Source: Nematostella vectensis (lineage: Eukaryota; Cnidaria; Anthozoa; Actiniaria; Edwardsiidae). From it: 64,000 bases of DNA. The translations under genes were made by a program, and so were the position numbers. Below the pieces are notes generated by a model, which saw only the letters and a list, made by a program, of their open reading frames with translations, made no database searches and had not been told where the DNA came from. The stretch is taken from positions 2,695,203 to 2,759,202 of the forward strand of contig NC_064037.1 of the NCBI RefSeq assembly GCF_932526225.1. The letters run 5' to 3'. Positions 1 to 11,000 of this stretch are shown here, piece after piece (position 1 is the stretch's first letter; each line of letters opens with the position of its first letter).

Positions 1-698
1 TGTATCCGTCTCTTTCATTAATGCTTTCGTCGCTCATTGCCTCGGCAGAATAGGCTCCCAGTTCTCTCTGAGTCAGTAATCGACATATTCTTTTGTTTTA
101 AATGTTTTTCTTATCTTTAATATTTTGAGTAGATTCCAGTCAAGTGGGGTGGCTCATCCGAGTCGCAAACAAAAGTAACACCAAAAATGTAATTGCAAAA
201 GTTAAATTTTTATTTCAAAAGCAAGATATAACAAGTCTTGTACTAATCAAATCAATGGTTGTCGTTTCTCTAAATGATCTTTAAGAGCCTAAGGCGACCG
301 CGTGGGAAACCTGTAATAATCTAAAACGTTGATGTCTGGCTAATTTTTCAAATTCGCGGCCTGCAAACTCGTAACAAACACGAATATCTGCATGTTCACG
401 TATACAGCTCTGAGGTGAAAACAATGCAAAAATGATTAATATGGTAAGGAATTGACCGAGCGAAATAAAAAAACGACAGTTTTTAAAACAGAGTTGATTG
501 ATATAAGCTTAATATTATGCTTTTTAATATATATATCCTATTTAGTAACTTATAAAAATAACTTATCTTCTATTTATCCTCTAGCTGCTCTAGAGGGCAC
601 ATAATGCGCACTTTTATTTTAAAAAAGTGTAAAAAAATCGTTAGGTGTGATAAGCCGGACTTCAGTTTAAAATTATTTCTAAAAAATCCCTACTGGTA
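1..698. other. Left-edge non-coding DNA, nothing recognised
   Basis: A+T-rich sequence with no convincing reading frame, RNA gene or repeat that I can identify. It leads into the first degenerate unit of the G-rich satellite. Confidence 0.4.
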
Positions 699-1024
699 TT
701 TATTGAGACAAACAGCGTACACATATTCTTAGTGAGACAAAGGATATTCAGCAATTCAATAGAATCTAGCGCGTAACCAGGATTAGCCTAGGGGTAGGAG
801 GGGTGGGGCGGAGGGAGGGAGGGGGGGGGGGAGCGTACACCTATTCCTAGTGAGAAAAAAGGATATTCAGCAATTTAATAGAATCTAGCGCGTAACCAGG
901 ATTAGCCTAGGGGTAGGAGGGGTGGGGCGGAGGGTAGGAGGGGGGGGGGGGGAGCGTACACCTATTCCTAGTGAGAAAAAAGGATATTCAGCAATTCAAT
1001 AGAATCTAGCGCGTAACCAGGATT
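699..1024. repeat. G-rich satellite, left part of the array
   Basis: About two and a half units of a roughly 119-bp tandem repeat. Each unit starts AGGATTAGCCTAGGGG, passes through a variable G-run, then CGTACACCTATTCCTAGTG, and ends near AATCTAGCGCGTAACC. Units start near 779 and 898. The first unit, from about 699, is degenerate. The array stops at 1024 inside a unit, exactly where the LINE begins, and resumes in phase at 6477. Confidence 0.9.
1016..1024. other. Target-site duplication of the LINE, left copy
   Basis: ACCAGGATT is repeated at 6477-6485 on the other side of the element. Removing 1025-6476 plus one copy restores an uninterrupted satellite unit. Confidence 0.85.
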
Positions 1025-1143
1025 TCAATTTCAATTTTCAATTTCAATATATTTTATTTGGTACCCTTATACATGATTATATATCAGGTGTTTTTCCAAA
1101 TAGTTAAGATAAAAAGGAGGTTGTCATTATCCGTGGTGTGCAT

Positions 1144-4100
1144 TTATTCTTTTAGGCATTCAAATCTTTTTCTTGTGCAGTCAAAAATATATTTTGCAGT
1201 TTCCCTGTTAATGATCTCGTTTCTTTGATCCATGGTAATAATAAAAAGGAAAGCTCTTTCAGATGTCATTGCATTTAAGTTGATATTAGTTTTGTCTTTG
1301 ATAACACTATAGTATGCCTTTCTAATCGCGTTGTATGTAGGGCATTTTACAAGAAAGTGTTCTTCGTTTTCTATTCCATTTTTGCAAATCGTGCACCTCC
1401 TCTCATTTGGGGGCACATATGGTTTGGCATGTCTACCTGTTTCGATGGCCAAATTATGATTGCTTAGTCTTAATTTTGTGACGGCAATTCTGTGTTGTAC
1501 ATTATTAATTTGGGTAAGATATTTTTCAAGTTCGTAGACCACCTTGAAGGTCCTGAAAGTTCGCAATTTATTCTTTTGGCGTGGGTCTCTTCTACTATCA
1601 TTGTGAATCTCACTTAGCCACACCTGTCGCTCGATATCTTCAAAGCGCATCTTTATTAAATTTATAGACGTGTTTGGGGCATCAAGCCATATATAGCCCA
1701 AGCCTGCTCGATCTAAAATGTTTTTCAGTTTGTGCACCCAAGTTACCTTGCTGTTATTTTCTAAAGAATCTAGGAAAGCCAACACAGCAAGTTTACTGTG
1801 GTCAGAATTTATCATTTTTTGCCAATATTTTATTGCTCTACATTTGGCTTTTAAACGCATTGGAAATCTACCGACCTCGGATCTACATGCATTAGAACTG
1901 CAGTACCTGTTGACGCCTAGCAGCCAACGTATAAACCTTGTGTGTACCGATTCTATGGGGTCTTTTTCTAGTTTGTCATTGCAGTCTGTTCCCCACACCT
2001 CGCTACTATATAATAGAATTGGGGTTACAAGGGTATCAAAGAGCCTAAGTGTTAGAGTTATTTTGTCTCTAAAGTGGTTTCCCATTTCTTTTCGAAGCTT
2101 ATACAAAGCTTTTAGTCCGACCTTCTTTATTTCTTGCTTTGCTAGGCTGAAGTTCCCAAAGGTGCTAAAATGCACCCCAAGGTATTTATATGACTTGACA
2201 ATGTCAACTTTACTGTTTCTGTATTTAAAGAGATAGTTGTTCATTGTTTTCCCAGAGTTATTAAATATCATTATCTTAGTTTTTTCTAGATTAACAGTGA
2301 GTTTTGCTTCATCACAAAATTCGCTTAGTTTGTCTAAATATTTTTGTAGCCCCGTGGCAGTCTTCGAGACGATTACCAAATCGTCGGCATAAAGTAAACA
2401 ACTAATAGGTCGTGAATTGAGTTCGACATCGTTGCAATTTCTTACTGTATTTTGTTCCTCGGACAAGCTGCTGAGATAAAAATTAAATAGTGTCGGGGAA
2501 ATCATACATCCCTGTTTCACTCCGTTGTAACACCTAAAGGCTGGCGTTAACAGATTTCTAATTTTGACTGAGGACTTATCATTTGTGTAAATTGATTTCA
2601 AAACTTCAAGAAATCGCCCTGTTACGCCTGAACGCTCTAGCTTATCAAAAAGTTTGTGTCTTGGTACTCTGTCGAAAGCTTTACTGAAATCAACATAACA
2701 CGTAAATAGGAAGTTTTGTTTCTTTTTTGGCTTTGCTTTAACGTATTTGTCAATCAAAGATTTTAGGATGAAAATACTATCCACTGTTCCATGCTCTTTT
2801 CTGAATCCTCCCTGCTCAGGTTTGATTATTTTTCTTTCGACAAGGTAATTGTACAATCTGTTGTTCATTATGGATGTGAAAACTTTTCCTAGTGACGAGA
2901 GTAAGGTAATACCTCTAAAATTTTCCGGTTTACTAGGATCTCCTTTTTTCAGGATCGGTACTATCAGACCATAACTCCAGCTAGATGGGTATTCCCCACT
3001 ATTCAAAATTTTATTAAACAAAATTTGTAATGGCTTTTTCAGAGTTTCTTCGCCGCACTTTAATACTTCGTTTAAAATATTATCAGCGCCGGGTGCTTTA
3101 CCCGTTTTTAGACTTTTTATGGCGTTAGTTATTTCGAGTTCCGTGAATTCGTGATCCAATGGCCCTTGCCTATTGTTTATTCGCGTTTTTTCTACTTCTT
3201 CCATTGTATTTTGTGATTCTATTGTCGCGTTTAATTGTTCGAAGTGCTGATGAAAAACAGCAGCTTCTTCGGGTCTAATTTGATGTGATTGTTTATGTGT
3301 ATTGCTGTTGAAAATCCTATTTATTTGTTTCCAAGTGTTTTTAGAGTTTCTGAAATCGATACTGTTTACTATATTATTATAATGCGTATACTTTTTCCGC
3401 CTACAGAGTTTTTTAAAAGACTTCTTTTTTTCCTTCAAGACGGCTCCTAGCTCGCGTTGGTCAGGCTGCTTTGAAAGTAATTTGCCTAGTGAGCGTAAAT
3501 TTTCTTTTTCATTTTTACATTCCTTGTCGAACCACATTTTGTTAACGCTGCTCTCTTTAATGTCATTGTTTTGGTAGCGCAGTCCTGCGTTTTCGCATGC
3601 GGATAAGAGCGTTTCTGTAAAAAGATCTACTGATGTGTCTACGCAATTATTATTTAAAGCCGCATTTAAATTTGTTTGCACTTCTTCGGACTCGAACAAT
3701 AGCTTTGACTCGCTACTGATCTCGTTATTCCAGCGCAATCTTTTGAGCTCACTTAGTTGTACGTTTTCTGAATTATCCTTTTGTTTAAATGTAAATTTCA
3801 GGTTTAGACTGCATGAAAGCGAACAGTGATCAGTCAGGTGTGGCTCAAGCGGATTCACAATGAAATAATCAACAATGTCTAAACTTTCATTACTTACAAT
3901 TATGTAATCAACAACGCTGCTTCCGTTGTATCGAAAGCAGGTTTTCTTACCTTCAAGGTCACCTACTACTCTGCCGTTCAAAATTCGCATATTGAGTGCA
4001 GTGCACGTTTCTATTAAATTTCTTCCTCGGCTGTCAATCACCTTAGAGTCTTGTGAATTTCTATTATTTGGAATATCAATTTGGTAATCTTTTGGTAGAC

Positions 4101-4644
4101 CCATAAATTCGTCATTTTGTTCATCATCCAGAGCAAATTCTTGCAAAATACCCGTTCTTGCATTAAAGTCCCCTTGGATAATGACATCCCCCTTTAGAGA
4201 GAGCCTTAATATTTCAAATTCAAGTTCTTCTAGAATGTCTTCTTCATAATTATTACATCGCCCGTTTGCTGGGCTTAGATACACAGTTCCTAAATAAATG
4301 TCTTTTTGTAAGTTAAAAATATTTTTACACACTTTAACCCATAGGACATTTTCATTATCTGTTGGTATATATTTAACTCCACTGGAAATATTTTCTCTGA
4401 TGTACACGGCTATACCCCCCGATTTTTTGTATCTTGTTGAATCTCTATGTTTTACAAAATGTTTATAGTTGTTTATTTTGAGATCGGAATTTTGATTTGC
4501 ATGCGTTTCCACTATCCCAAAAATGTCGTGTCTTTTAATAGTGCTTAAAGTATCATTAAATTTTAACTTATTTCCCACAACCCTACTGTTGAAACCGTTT
4601 AAGTTCCAACAACCAAAACGAATCTTTTTCTGATTACATGTGAA
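1144..4644 (-). CDS. LINE ORF2: endonuclease and reverse transcriptase
   Basis: The protein nicks target DNA and copies the element RNA at the nick. Translation shows an N-terminal exonuclease-endonuclease-phosphatase domain: CWNLNGFN at the start of the open frame, GIVETHAN, QGDFNARTG and LTDHCSLS. The reverse transcriptase follows, with GKAPGADN, FRGITLLSSLGK, YVDFSKAFDRVP, VKQGCMISPTLFNFYL and the catalytic box LLYADDLVIVS. The C-terminus carries a cysteine-histidine cluster (CTICKNG...EEHFLVKC). The frame is open from 4644, just 23 nt after the ORF1 stop at 4668-4670, but no ATG precedes the endonuclease domain. A GTG lies at 4576-4578. Translation therefore probably depends on reinitiation or a non-AUG start. 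No internal stop or frameshift is seen over about 1,166 codons. Confidence 0.92.
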   Translation of the reverse strand, partial: FTCNQKKIRFGCWNLNGFNSRVVGNKLKFNDTLSTIKRHDIFGIVETHANQNSDLKINNYKHFVKHRDSTRYKKSGGIAVYIRENISSGVKYIPTDNENVLWVKVCKNIFNLQKDIYLGTVYLSPANGRCNNYEEDILEELEFEILRLSLKGDVIIQGDFNARTGILQEFALDDEQNDEFMGLPKDYQIDIPNNRNSQDSKVIDSRGRNLIETCTALNMRILNGRVVGDLEGKKTCFRYNGSSVVDYIIVSNESLDIVDYFIVNPLEPHLTDHCSLSCSLNLKFTFKQKDNSENVQLSELKRLRWNNEISSESKLLFESEEVQTNLNAALNNNCVDTSVDLFTETLLSACENAGLRYQNNDIKESSVNKMWFDKECKNEKENLRSLGKLLSKQPDQRELGAVLKEKKKSFKKLCRRKKYTHYNNIVNSIDFRNSKNTWKQINRIFNSNTHKQSHQIRPEEAAVFHQHFEQLNATIESQNTMEEVEKTRINNRQGPLDHEFTELEITNAIKSLKTGKAPGADNILNEVLKCGEETLKKPLQILFNKILNSGEYPSSWSYGLIVPILKKGDPSKPENFRGITLLSSLGKVFTSIMNNRLYNYLVERKIIKPEQGGFRKEHGTVDSIFILKSLIDKYVKAKPKKKQNFLFTCYVDFSKAFDRVPRHKLFDKLERSGVTGRFLEVLKSIYTNDKSSVKIRNLLTPAFRCYNGVKQGCMISPTLFNFYLSSLSEEQNTVRNCNDVELNSRPISCLLYADDLVIVSKTATGLQKYLDKLSEFCDEAKLTVNLEKTKIMIFNNSGKTMNNYLFKYRNSKVDIVKSYKYLGVHFSTFGNFSLAKQEIKKVGLKALYKLRKEMGNHFRDKITLTLRLFDTLVTPILLYSSEVWGTDCNDKLEKDPIESVHTRFIRWLLGVNRYCSSNACRSEVGRFPMRLKAKCRAIKYWQKMINSDHSKLAVLAFLDSLENNSKVTWVHKLKNILDRAGLGYIWLDAPNTSINLIKMRFEDIERQVWLSEIHNDSRRDPRQKNKLRTFRTFKVVYELEKYLTQINNVQHRIAVTKLRLSNHNLAIETGRHAKPYVPPNERRCTICKNGIENEEHFLVKCPTYNAIRKAYYSVIKDKTNINLNAMTSERAFLFIITMDQRNEIINRETAKYIFDCTRKRFECLKE

Positions 4645-4667
4645 TTAAATTATTTAAACATATGCAC

Positions 4668-6428
4668 TTATCTTGGACGGTGCGCAAACCCCTGTCTTTT
4701 GAAATATTCCGCCAATGCGTCAAGTGCTCGGAAAGGTGGTGGAAGTGTCGGAAATGCTTCATTATAGCTTGAATTCCATGGGGGTCTTTGTCTTCTTTGT
4801 CTGTTAAATTTCCTAGCTTGTTGTCCTTCTCGATTGGATTCCTTGTCTTCGCTTCTCAGACCAACTTGTACCTTGATGTTCGTCACTAACTTTTTGGTAC
4901 CAACTCGATTGTTCAAGTGGATGTCATCGTAGAAGGAGTCCTCATCGATGTTTCCAAATCGGTCCGCAGTGACTTTTTGATTGTTGATGTAATTACATAA
5001 TCCCTGATTGTTCCGACAGATTTCTTCGTAATAATAATTTACGTCATCTACTTTTACATTGTCTCCCTTGAGACTGTATAAAACTCCCGACACATAGATG
5101 TTTGCTTTCGGCCAATGTGATTTTAATTTCTGAACACATCTTTGCATGTTGTCAGCGATGTCTGTTGCTCTAGACTTCCTTAAATCATTTACCCCGGAGT
5201 GAACCACAATACATTCGTAGTCGTTTTTGTCTTCTTTTGTAAGCGAATCGATGTACTCCTCCATTTCCTGCGTTCCACCTTGTACGTATTGCTTATTTAC
5301 AAATCGGCTTGGACAGAATCTACGGTTGTTTATACCTCTGAGAACGGAATCACCCAGTAGTAGAACTGGTCCATTACTACTGCCACTGGTTTGCGCAGCA
5401 CTGCTTGGTTGATTGGGGCGATTTTCCCGTTGCTGAGTCCTTGGGTGGCTACTAGTATCCCGAGGTGTTTCAAGTCGGCTGTTTCTGTGACTAGCATACT
5501 GTCTGTTTATATCTATTGCCTCTCTCTGACCGGATTGCCGTGACTGATCAAGTATTTCAATTCGGTGACTTTCGCTGGTTTCTTGACTGCATACTTCAAT
5601 TGCTTCCGTCTGTTCGCGTGAGTGGGTTGATTGCGTGGTCTCGTGAATCTGCGCCACTGTTTCTTCTGTCTTTAGGAGTTGATCCTTAATTTCTCCTAAG
5701 TCGCCTAATATTTTGAGAATTGTTTCCGCTGTTGATGCAGATTTATTTTTGACGGACTTAAACTCGCTTGTTACTTTGTTTGACAGGTTGGAGACTTGTT
5801 TAGCGACATCTTTAATACTTTCGCTTATTTCAAACTTGAGTGAGTCGATTTGACTTTCACAATGCATCTTCACATCGGACAGACCATTCTTTATCTTCTG
5901 TTTCCAATCCTCCAAATCAATACTTTGCTCCCCAATCTCGATCGTATTTTTGGAAACTTGACTTTCTATTTTCGAGTTAAACTCTCTTTGAGTTGCCATA
6001 AAAGCTTCGATCTCTTCATAGCGAGCATCATGCATCGCTTTTTCGCCTTTCTCTTCGTCCTGTTTCTTGCTCGATTGTGATATCTCTTCGCCCGCTTCTG
6101 CTTGATCAGTTTCGGTCTCAGCATTTTTGTTATTGCCACTATTTGTGTTTACTAGATCGGTGAGTTTTGAGATATAACCATCTTTACCCGCACCTTGTAT
6201 CTGGAGAGTATTCGTGCTGGTGTAGAAATTAACCGTCACCGATTCAAATTTAAGTACACTTGTTGCTCCATTCCTACTTATGCTGACAAATTTATCGTTA
6301 TTTCCTTCCTCTAAGTAGGACAACAGAAATTCTTTTAGTTGATCAGAGTCTCCGCTCCATCTGAATTGCTTTTTCTTGTTAATACTTAATAGTTTCTTGT
6401 GCTCCGTTATCCCAACTATGTCCGCCAT
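4668..6428 (-). CDS. LINE ORF1: coiled-coil protein with SGNH esterase domain
   Basis: A 586-residue protein starting ATGGCGGAC at 6428. Residues about 1-95 form an N-terminal domain I do not recognise. Residues about 110-270 are charged, heptad-like and probably coiled coil, and 270-350 are polar and Gln/Ser-rich. From about residue 355 comes an SGNH/GDSL-type esterase fold: nucleophile block LLLGDSVLRG, then VVHSGVNDLR, and the catalytic DxxH in DDIHLNN. In CR1-type elements ORF1 binds element RNA, and the esterase is thought to act on lipids or membranes; that role is family knowledge, not something seen here. The C-terminus is basic and proline-rich. ORF2 follows in another frame after about 23 nt. 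Confidence 0.88.
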   Translation of the reverse strand: MADIVGITEHKKLLSINKKKQFRWSGDSDQLKEFLLSYLEEGNNDKFVSISRNGATSVLKFESVTVNFYTSTNTLQIQGAGKDGYISKLTDLVNTNSGNNKNAETETDQAEAGEEISQSSKKQDEEKGEKAMHDARYEEIEAFMATQREFNSKIESQVSKNTIEIGEQSIDLEDWKQKIKNGLSDVKMHCESQIDSLKFEISESIKDVAKQVSNLSNKVTSEFKSVKNKSASTAETILKILGDLGEIKDQLLKTEETVAQIHETTQSTHSREQTEAIEVCSQETSESHRIEILDQSRQSGQREAIDINRQYASHRNSRLETPRDTSSHPRTQQRENRPNQPSSAAQTSGSSNGPVLLLGDSVLRGINNRRFCPSRFVNKQYVQGGTQEMEEYIDSLTKEDKNDYECIVVHSGVNDLRKSRATDIADNMQRCVQKLKSHWPKANIYVSGVLYSLKGDNVKVDDVNYYYEEICRNNQGLCNYINNQKVTADRFGNIDEDSFYDDIHLNNRVGTKKLVTNIKVQVGLRSEDKESNREGQQARKFNRQRRQRPPWNSSYNEAFPTLPPPFRALDALAEYFKRQGFAHRPR

Positions 6429-6476
6429 GACATTTGTTTCAACGCTTTACTTTGTTTCAACGCTTTACTTTACTTT

Positions 6477-7469
6477 ACCAGGATTAGCCTAGGGGTAGGA
6501 GGGGTGGGCCGGGAGGGGGGGGGGGGGGGGGGGGGGGGGAGCGTACACCTATTCCTAGTGAGAAAAAAGGATATTCAGCAATTCAATAGAATCTAGCGCG
6601 TAACCAGGATTAGCCTAGGGGTAGGAGGGGTGGGGCAGAGGGAGGGAGGGGGGAGCGTACACCTATTCCTAGTGAGAAAAAAGGATATTTAGCACTTCAA
6701 TAGAATCTAGCGCGTAACCAGGATTAGCCTAGGGATAAGAGGGGTGGGCCGGGAGGGGGGGGGGGGGGGGGGAAGCGTACACCTATTCCTAGTGAGAAAA
6801 AAGGATATTCAGCAATTCAATAGAATCTAGCGCGTAACCAGGATTAGCCTACGGGTAGGAGGGGTGGGGCGGGGGGGGGGGGGGGGGGAGTGACACCTAT
6901 TCCTAGTGAGAAAAAAGGATATTCAGCAATTCAATAGAATCTAGCGCGTAACCAGGATTAGCCTAGGGGTAGGAGGGGTGGGGCAGAGGGAGGGAGGGGG
7001 GGGAGCGTACACCTAGTCCTAGTGAGACAAAAGGATATTCAGCAATTCAATAGAATCTAGCGCGTAACCAGGATTAGCCTAAGGATAAGAGGGGTGGGCC
7101 GGGAAGGGGGGGGGGGGGGGGGGGGGGAGCGTACACCTAGTGAGAAAAAAGGACATTTAGCACTTCAATAGAATCTAGCGCGTAACCAGGATTAGCCTAG
7201 GGGAAGGAGGGGTGGGGCGTTGGGAGGGAGGGGGGGGGGAGCGTACACCTATTCCTAGTGAGAAAAAAGGATATTCAGCAATTCAATAGAATCTAGCGCG
7301 TAACCAGGATTAGCCTAGGGGTAGGAGGGGCGGGGCGGAGGGAGGGAGGGGGGGGAGCGTACACCTATTCCTAGTGAGAAAAAAGGATATTCAGCAATTC
7401 AATAGAATCTAGCGCGTAACCAGGATTAGCCTAGGGATAAGTAGGCTGGGCGGGGGGGGGGGGGGGGGT
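6477..7469. repeat. G-rich satellite, right part of the array
   Basis: About eight units of the same roughly 119-bp repeat seen at 699-1024. The flanking text of each unit is nearly constant, while the central guanine tract varies widely; the longest uninterrupted run is 25 G at 6515-6539. Some units carry GATAAGAGGGGTGGGCC in place of GGTAGGAGGGGTGGGGC, so at least two unit variants alternate. The last unit ends in TTGGTCGCAG near 7469. Confidence 0.9.
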
Positions 7470-8041
7470 TGGTCGCAGTCATAAATATCACATAGACGCC
7501 TTTACATTATTTCAATTAAGAAGGACGCATTTTGGGCGGCTAAGGGACTCGTCTGTGTACGCGTATGAGAATCATAGTTCAAGAGGTCAAGAGGTTGAAA
7601 ATGGCGTTTGGGTTTCCTGTGGTCTTACAGGTATCCCGTGGTTAAAGGCGAGACGATATAGAGACAATATAGAGACAAAGAAAAATGGGGGCCCACAGCC
7701 GCGCCCCTCTGGTAATTTCATTAAAATTTTAGATTAAAACGGGGGGCCCTTTAGGCGTAACGGCCCTGCACACCATTTAGCGTTTGTCTTGAAGGGTGCG
7801 GATAAGATATTATGATCCCGTGCCTTCTTGCTATAAATTCAGTAAAACAATTATCACATGTTAAAACTACTGTTCTACGTCATGTTGTCCACCAAAATGA
7901 ATTATTAAACCTAACTGGGACTTCGAATACGTGTAAAATGGCGTGTTCGTTGAAATCTGAGCCGTAGTTCACAAAGATGGGATATCTGCGGTAAACGCTT
8001 CTACGGAGTGTTGGTGCCGAAGCTTTGACTATGGTGGCGGT
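7470..8041. other. 3' flank of the hydrolase gene
   Basis: Non-coding sequence between the satellite and the hydrolase stop codon. It should contain the 3' untranslated region of that gene, but I could not assign a polyadenylation signal with confidence. Confidence 0.4.
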
Positions 8042-11000
8042 CTAGTGGTTGTACACAATCTTGTCCAGTAGATGTGTTACTAGTGCAGACTGGCCAAAGT
8101 AGTGACTGGAATGGAGAAAAAAAATTAACAGCCATTTAATAGTATAAGGCAAATGTACAGTGGGGTAAGGGTGCGCGCCTTCTGAGCGCCTACATTTTTC
8201 ATTGAGGCATTGTCAGATACACTTCATATGCGAAGTTCTTGGTTTAGATATAGTGATCGATAAACGGTCGGGAAGCCGATGACGCAGTAAGCAGGTCTCC
8301 CCAAACTCTAAAATACTCTCATCCGATTTATATTCCCCTGCCTCGCTCATCCACGGCTGGCACACCCAGATTGATATGCATTCTTTATCAGTAAAAATTC
8401 AAAATAATATACATTCTAGATATTCTTGTGACTTTTAAGACCTATGAAGAAGTCAATGAGCAAAGTTAAAACGTGTTTTTTTAGTTAATGGCCTCCAAAA
8501 TGGCCACAGAAGATTGATAGTACTAATGAGCCCTTGTTGTGAGACCTGTCTTTCCGTCTCACCTCGCGCCGCATCCTTTCCCTGTGTCTGCGTTGAAATA
8601 CTCGTAAAACAGGACTAACTGGTTCCAGTACACGTCATAGGTGTACTGCAAGTCGTTGCCATGGCAAGGCCGCTTGCCGCTCTGGTCGGGCAGAAAGACT
8701 GACGTCACGCGTTTTGATATCTCGATGGCGACATCGCGAAGGCGCATAAGGTTCCCGGAGCACGATGGGAAATCGACCTTGAGGGTATCACCGTAGAAAA
8801 AGTCGTAGCGCTCGAGCGCCTCAACGATCAAGAAGTTCACTAAGGGAAAAAAAGAACATGTTCACTCACCCTAGCGACTATGCCAAGGTCTCCAATATTT
8901 TCCGCGTGATCAGAGTGATGTAAATATAAACGCAGTACACGACTTACTGAAAAGCCATATGGGACCGCGGTGGTTCCTGTTCACGCCAGCCTCCCCGGGT
9001 GTGAACTCAGCAGACACAAGCACATCCCGCCCGTTGACGATAGTGACTGGTCTTTCCTTGTGGAAAAGCGATAGTGAGCGAATACCGAACGGCGACAAGA
9101 ACTCATGCTCATTCAGCAGGTAGCCCAGCATTCGGCACAACCTCTCACGGGTGGGAACGGCAAGCAGTCGATGACGCTGGGTATCCCCCAGGGGATCCAT
9201 AAAAGTGCTCTAAAAAGAGATACAGGAGATGATTTGAGGTGGGTTTAACACAGCTGCAAAAGAACTGCGTTGTTGTACGTTTGTTTTGGTGGTGACAATA
9301 AGGTTATTTTATCGCCTATATTAAAAAAAACTGCGCAGATAACGCAAGTAATCAAATCCAAGTCCGGATCCAGAGTATTCAAAGAATGCCAATCAACCTT
9401 TGTTATTGTTTACATTTGGCGAATTTGAAAGGGATTACTTGCAAGAAAATAACCTAAAATAACAACCCCCATTTGAAGTCTAATGCTTTATAAACAACAT
9501 GTGATTAACAGCTAATAGCTCTAATTAGTCGATGAAAATGTACTCTTTGTGTGAGTCGGTGATATGCGAGAGCACGTAATTGCGGTGGATTGGCCTAAAC
9601 TAATGAAAAGGGATCCCTCCTTTCCTGGATCCCCCCGCCCGCCATAACCCTATCGGATCGGGAGAACCAGTACCCGACTAATATTACTTTATAAGAGAGC
9701 CATAGAAGAAAAAATAAAAAACACTCGAAGAATTAGCGATACTCTGTTTTCTGACGTTTTAACATAAAAAAAGTTAAACATAGTGCTTATTTGTTTTCCT
9801 TAAGGTTGTACCGTCTTTGTAGCCTGGACATGGGTCTCCGTGAACCAATCAAGGCGCTGCTTAAACTTAGCCAACTTCTCTATCTGCGAATCGTCAATTA
9901 CAGCGCAACACAACAGCGGAATGAATCCCCGGATGTCGCGCACGCGCAGAGGCCCAGTGCCGAGATTCTCGTGAATGTGGTCGTAATAGAAACCGTCTCC
10001 CTGATCCCACATGGGGGCGTGGTCGCGCATGTGGTTCATGACGGCGGATAACAGCGTGAAGTGGTCGAGAAAACGCGTAGCGATGTCCTCGTATGACGGG
10101 TCGTTGATTGCGAGGTCTAGTGAGATACCAAGCATCACCACACAATAGAACGCCATCCAAGCCGTGCCTTCCACCTGGGGGCGAATGACAGTCAAGGTTG
10201 GTTCTCATTAGGAAGATAGCGGGAAACACGTAATTACCCCATTTTCAATGGCACACAAGCAGACAAGAGCAATCGAAAGAGAACCCAACTGCTTGATTTT
10301 CTTGCGCTTGTGTCTGACCGATTTTCGCTTGTGTTGCGCTTGTATATGACCGATTCTCACTTGTGTCTGACTGATTCTAACTTTTGTCTTACTGTTTCCT
10401 AATTGTGTCTAACCGATTCTCACTTGTGTCTGACCGATTTTCACTTTCGTCTGACCGATTCTCACATGTGTCTGACCGATTCTCTTGTGTCTGATCGATT
10501 CTCAATTGTGTCTGACTGATTCTAACTTGTTTCTGATCGATTCTCACTTGTGTCTGATCGATTCTCACTTGTGACTGGTCGATTCTCACTTGTGACTGTT
10601 TCTAAATTGTGTCTGATTTTCACTTGTGTTCGACCGATTCTCGCTTGTGTTGCACTTGTATCTGATCGATTCTAACTTTTGATCGATTTTCACTTGTGTC
10701 TGACTGATTCTAACTTTTGTCTGACCGATTCTCACTTGTGTGTGACCGATTCTCACTTGTCTGACTGATTCTTAATTCTATCTAACCGAATCTCACTTGA
10801 GTCTGACCGATTTTCACTTGTGTCTGACCGATTTTCACTTGTGTCTGACTGATTCTAACTTTTGTCTGACTGATTCTCACTTGTGTCTGACCGATTCTCT
10901 TGTGTCTGATCGATTCTCACTTGTGTCTGATCGATTCTCACTTGTGTCTGACCGATTCTCACTTGTGTCTGATCGATTCTCACTTGTGTCTCATCGATTC

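Larger units (their letters stand above)
1025..6476 (-). mobile_element. CR1-like non-LTR retrotransposon, apparently complete
   Basis: The element lies on the minus strand, with its 5' end at 6476 and its 3' end at 1025. It has a very short 5' leader of about 48 nt, ORF1 with a coiled coil and an esterase domain, ORF2 with an apurinic-type endonuclease and a reverse transcriptase, and a 3' tail of short TTGAAA-like repeats instead of a long poly(A). An esterase-bearing ORF1 is known from the CR1 group, which is the basis of the family call. The leader contains an 18-bp direct duplication (6436-6453 and 6454-6471). Both ORFs are open and the 9-bp target duplication is perfect, which suggests a young insertion. 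Slight 5' truncation of the leader cannot be excluded. Confidence 0.9.

Noticed and set aside
1674-2236. Plus-strand frames of 73 and 172 codons
   Set aside because: They lie antisense to the intact reverse transcriptase ORF of the LINE.
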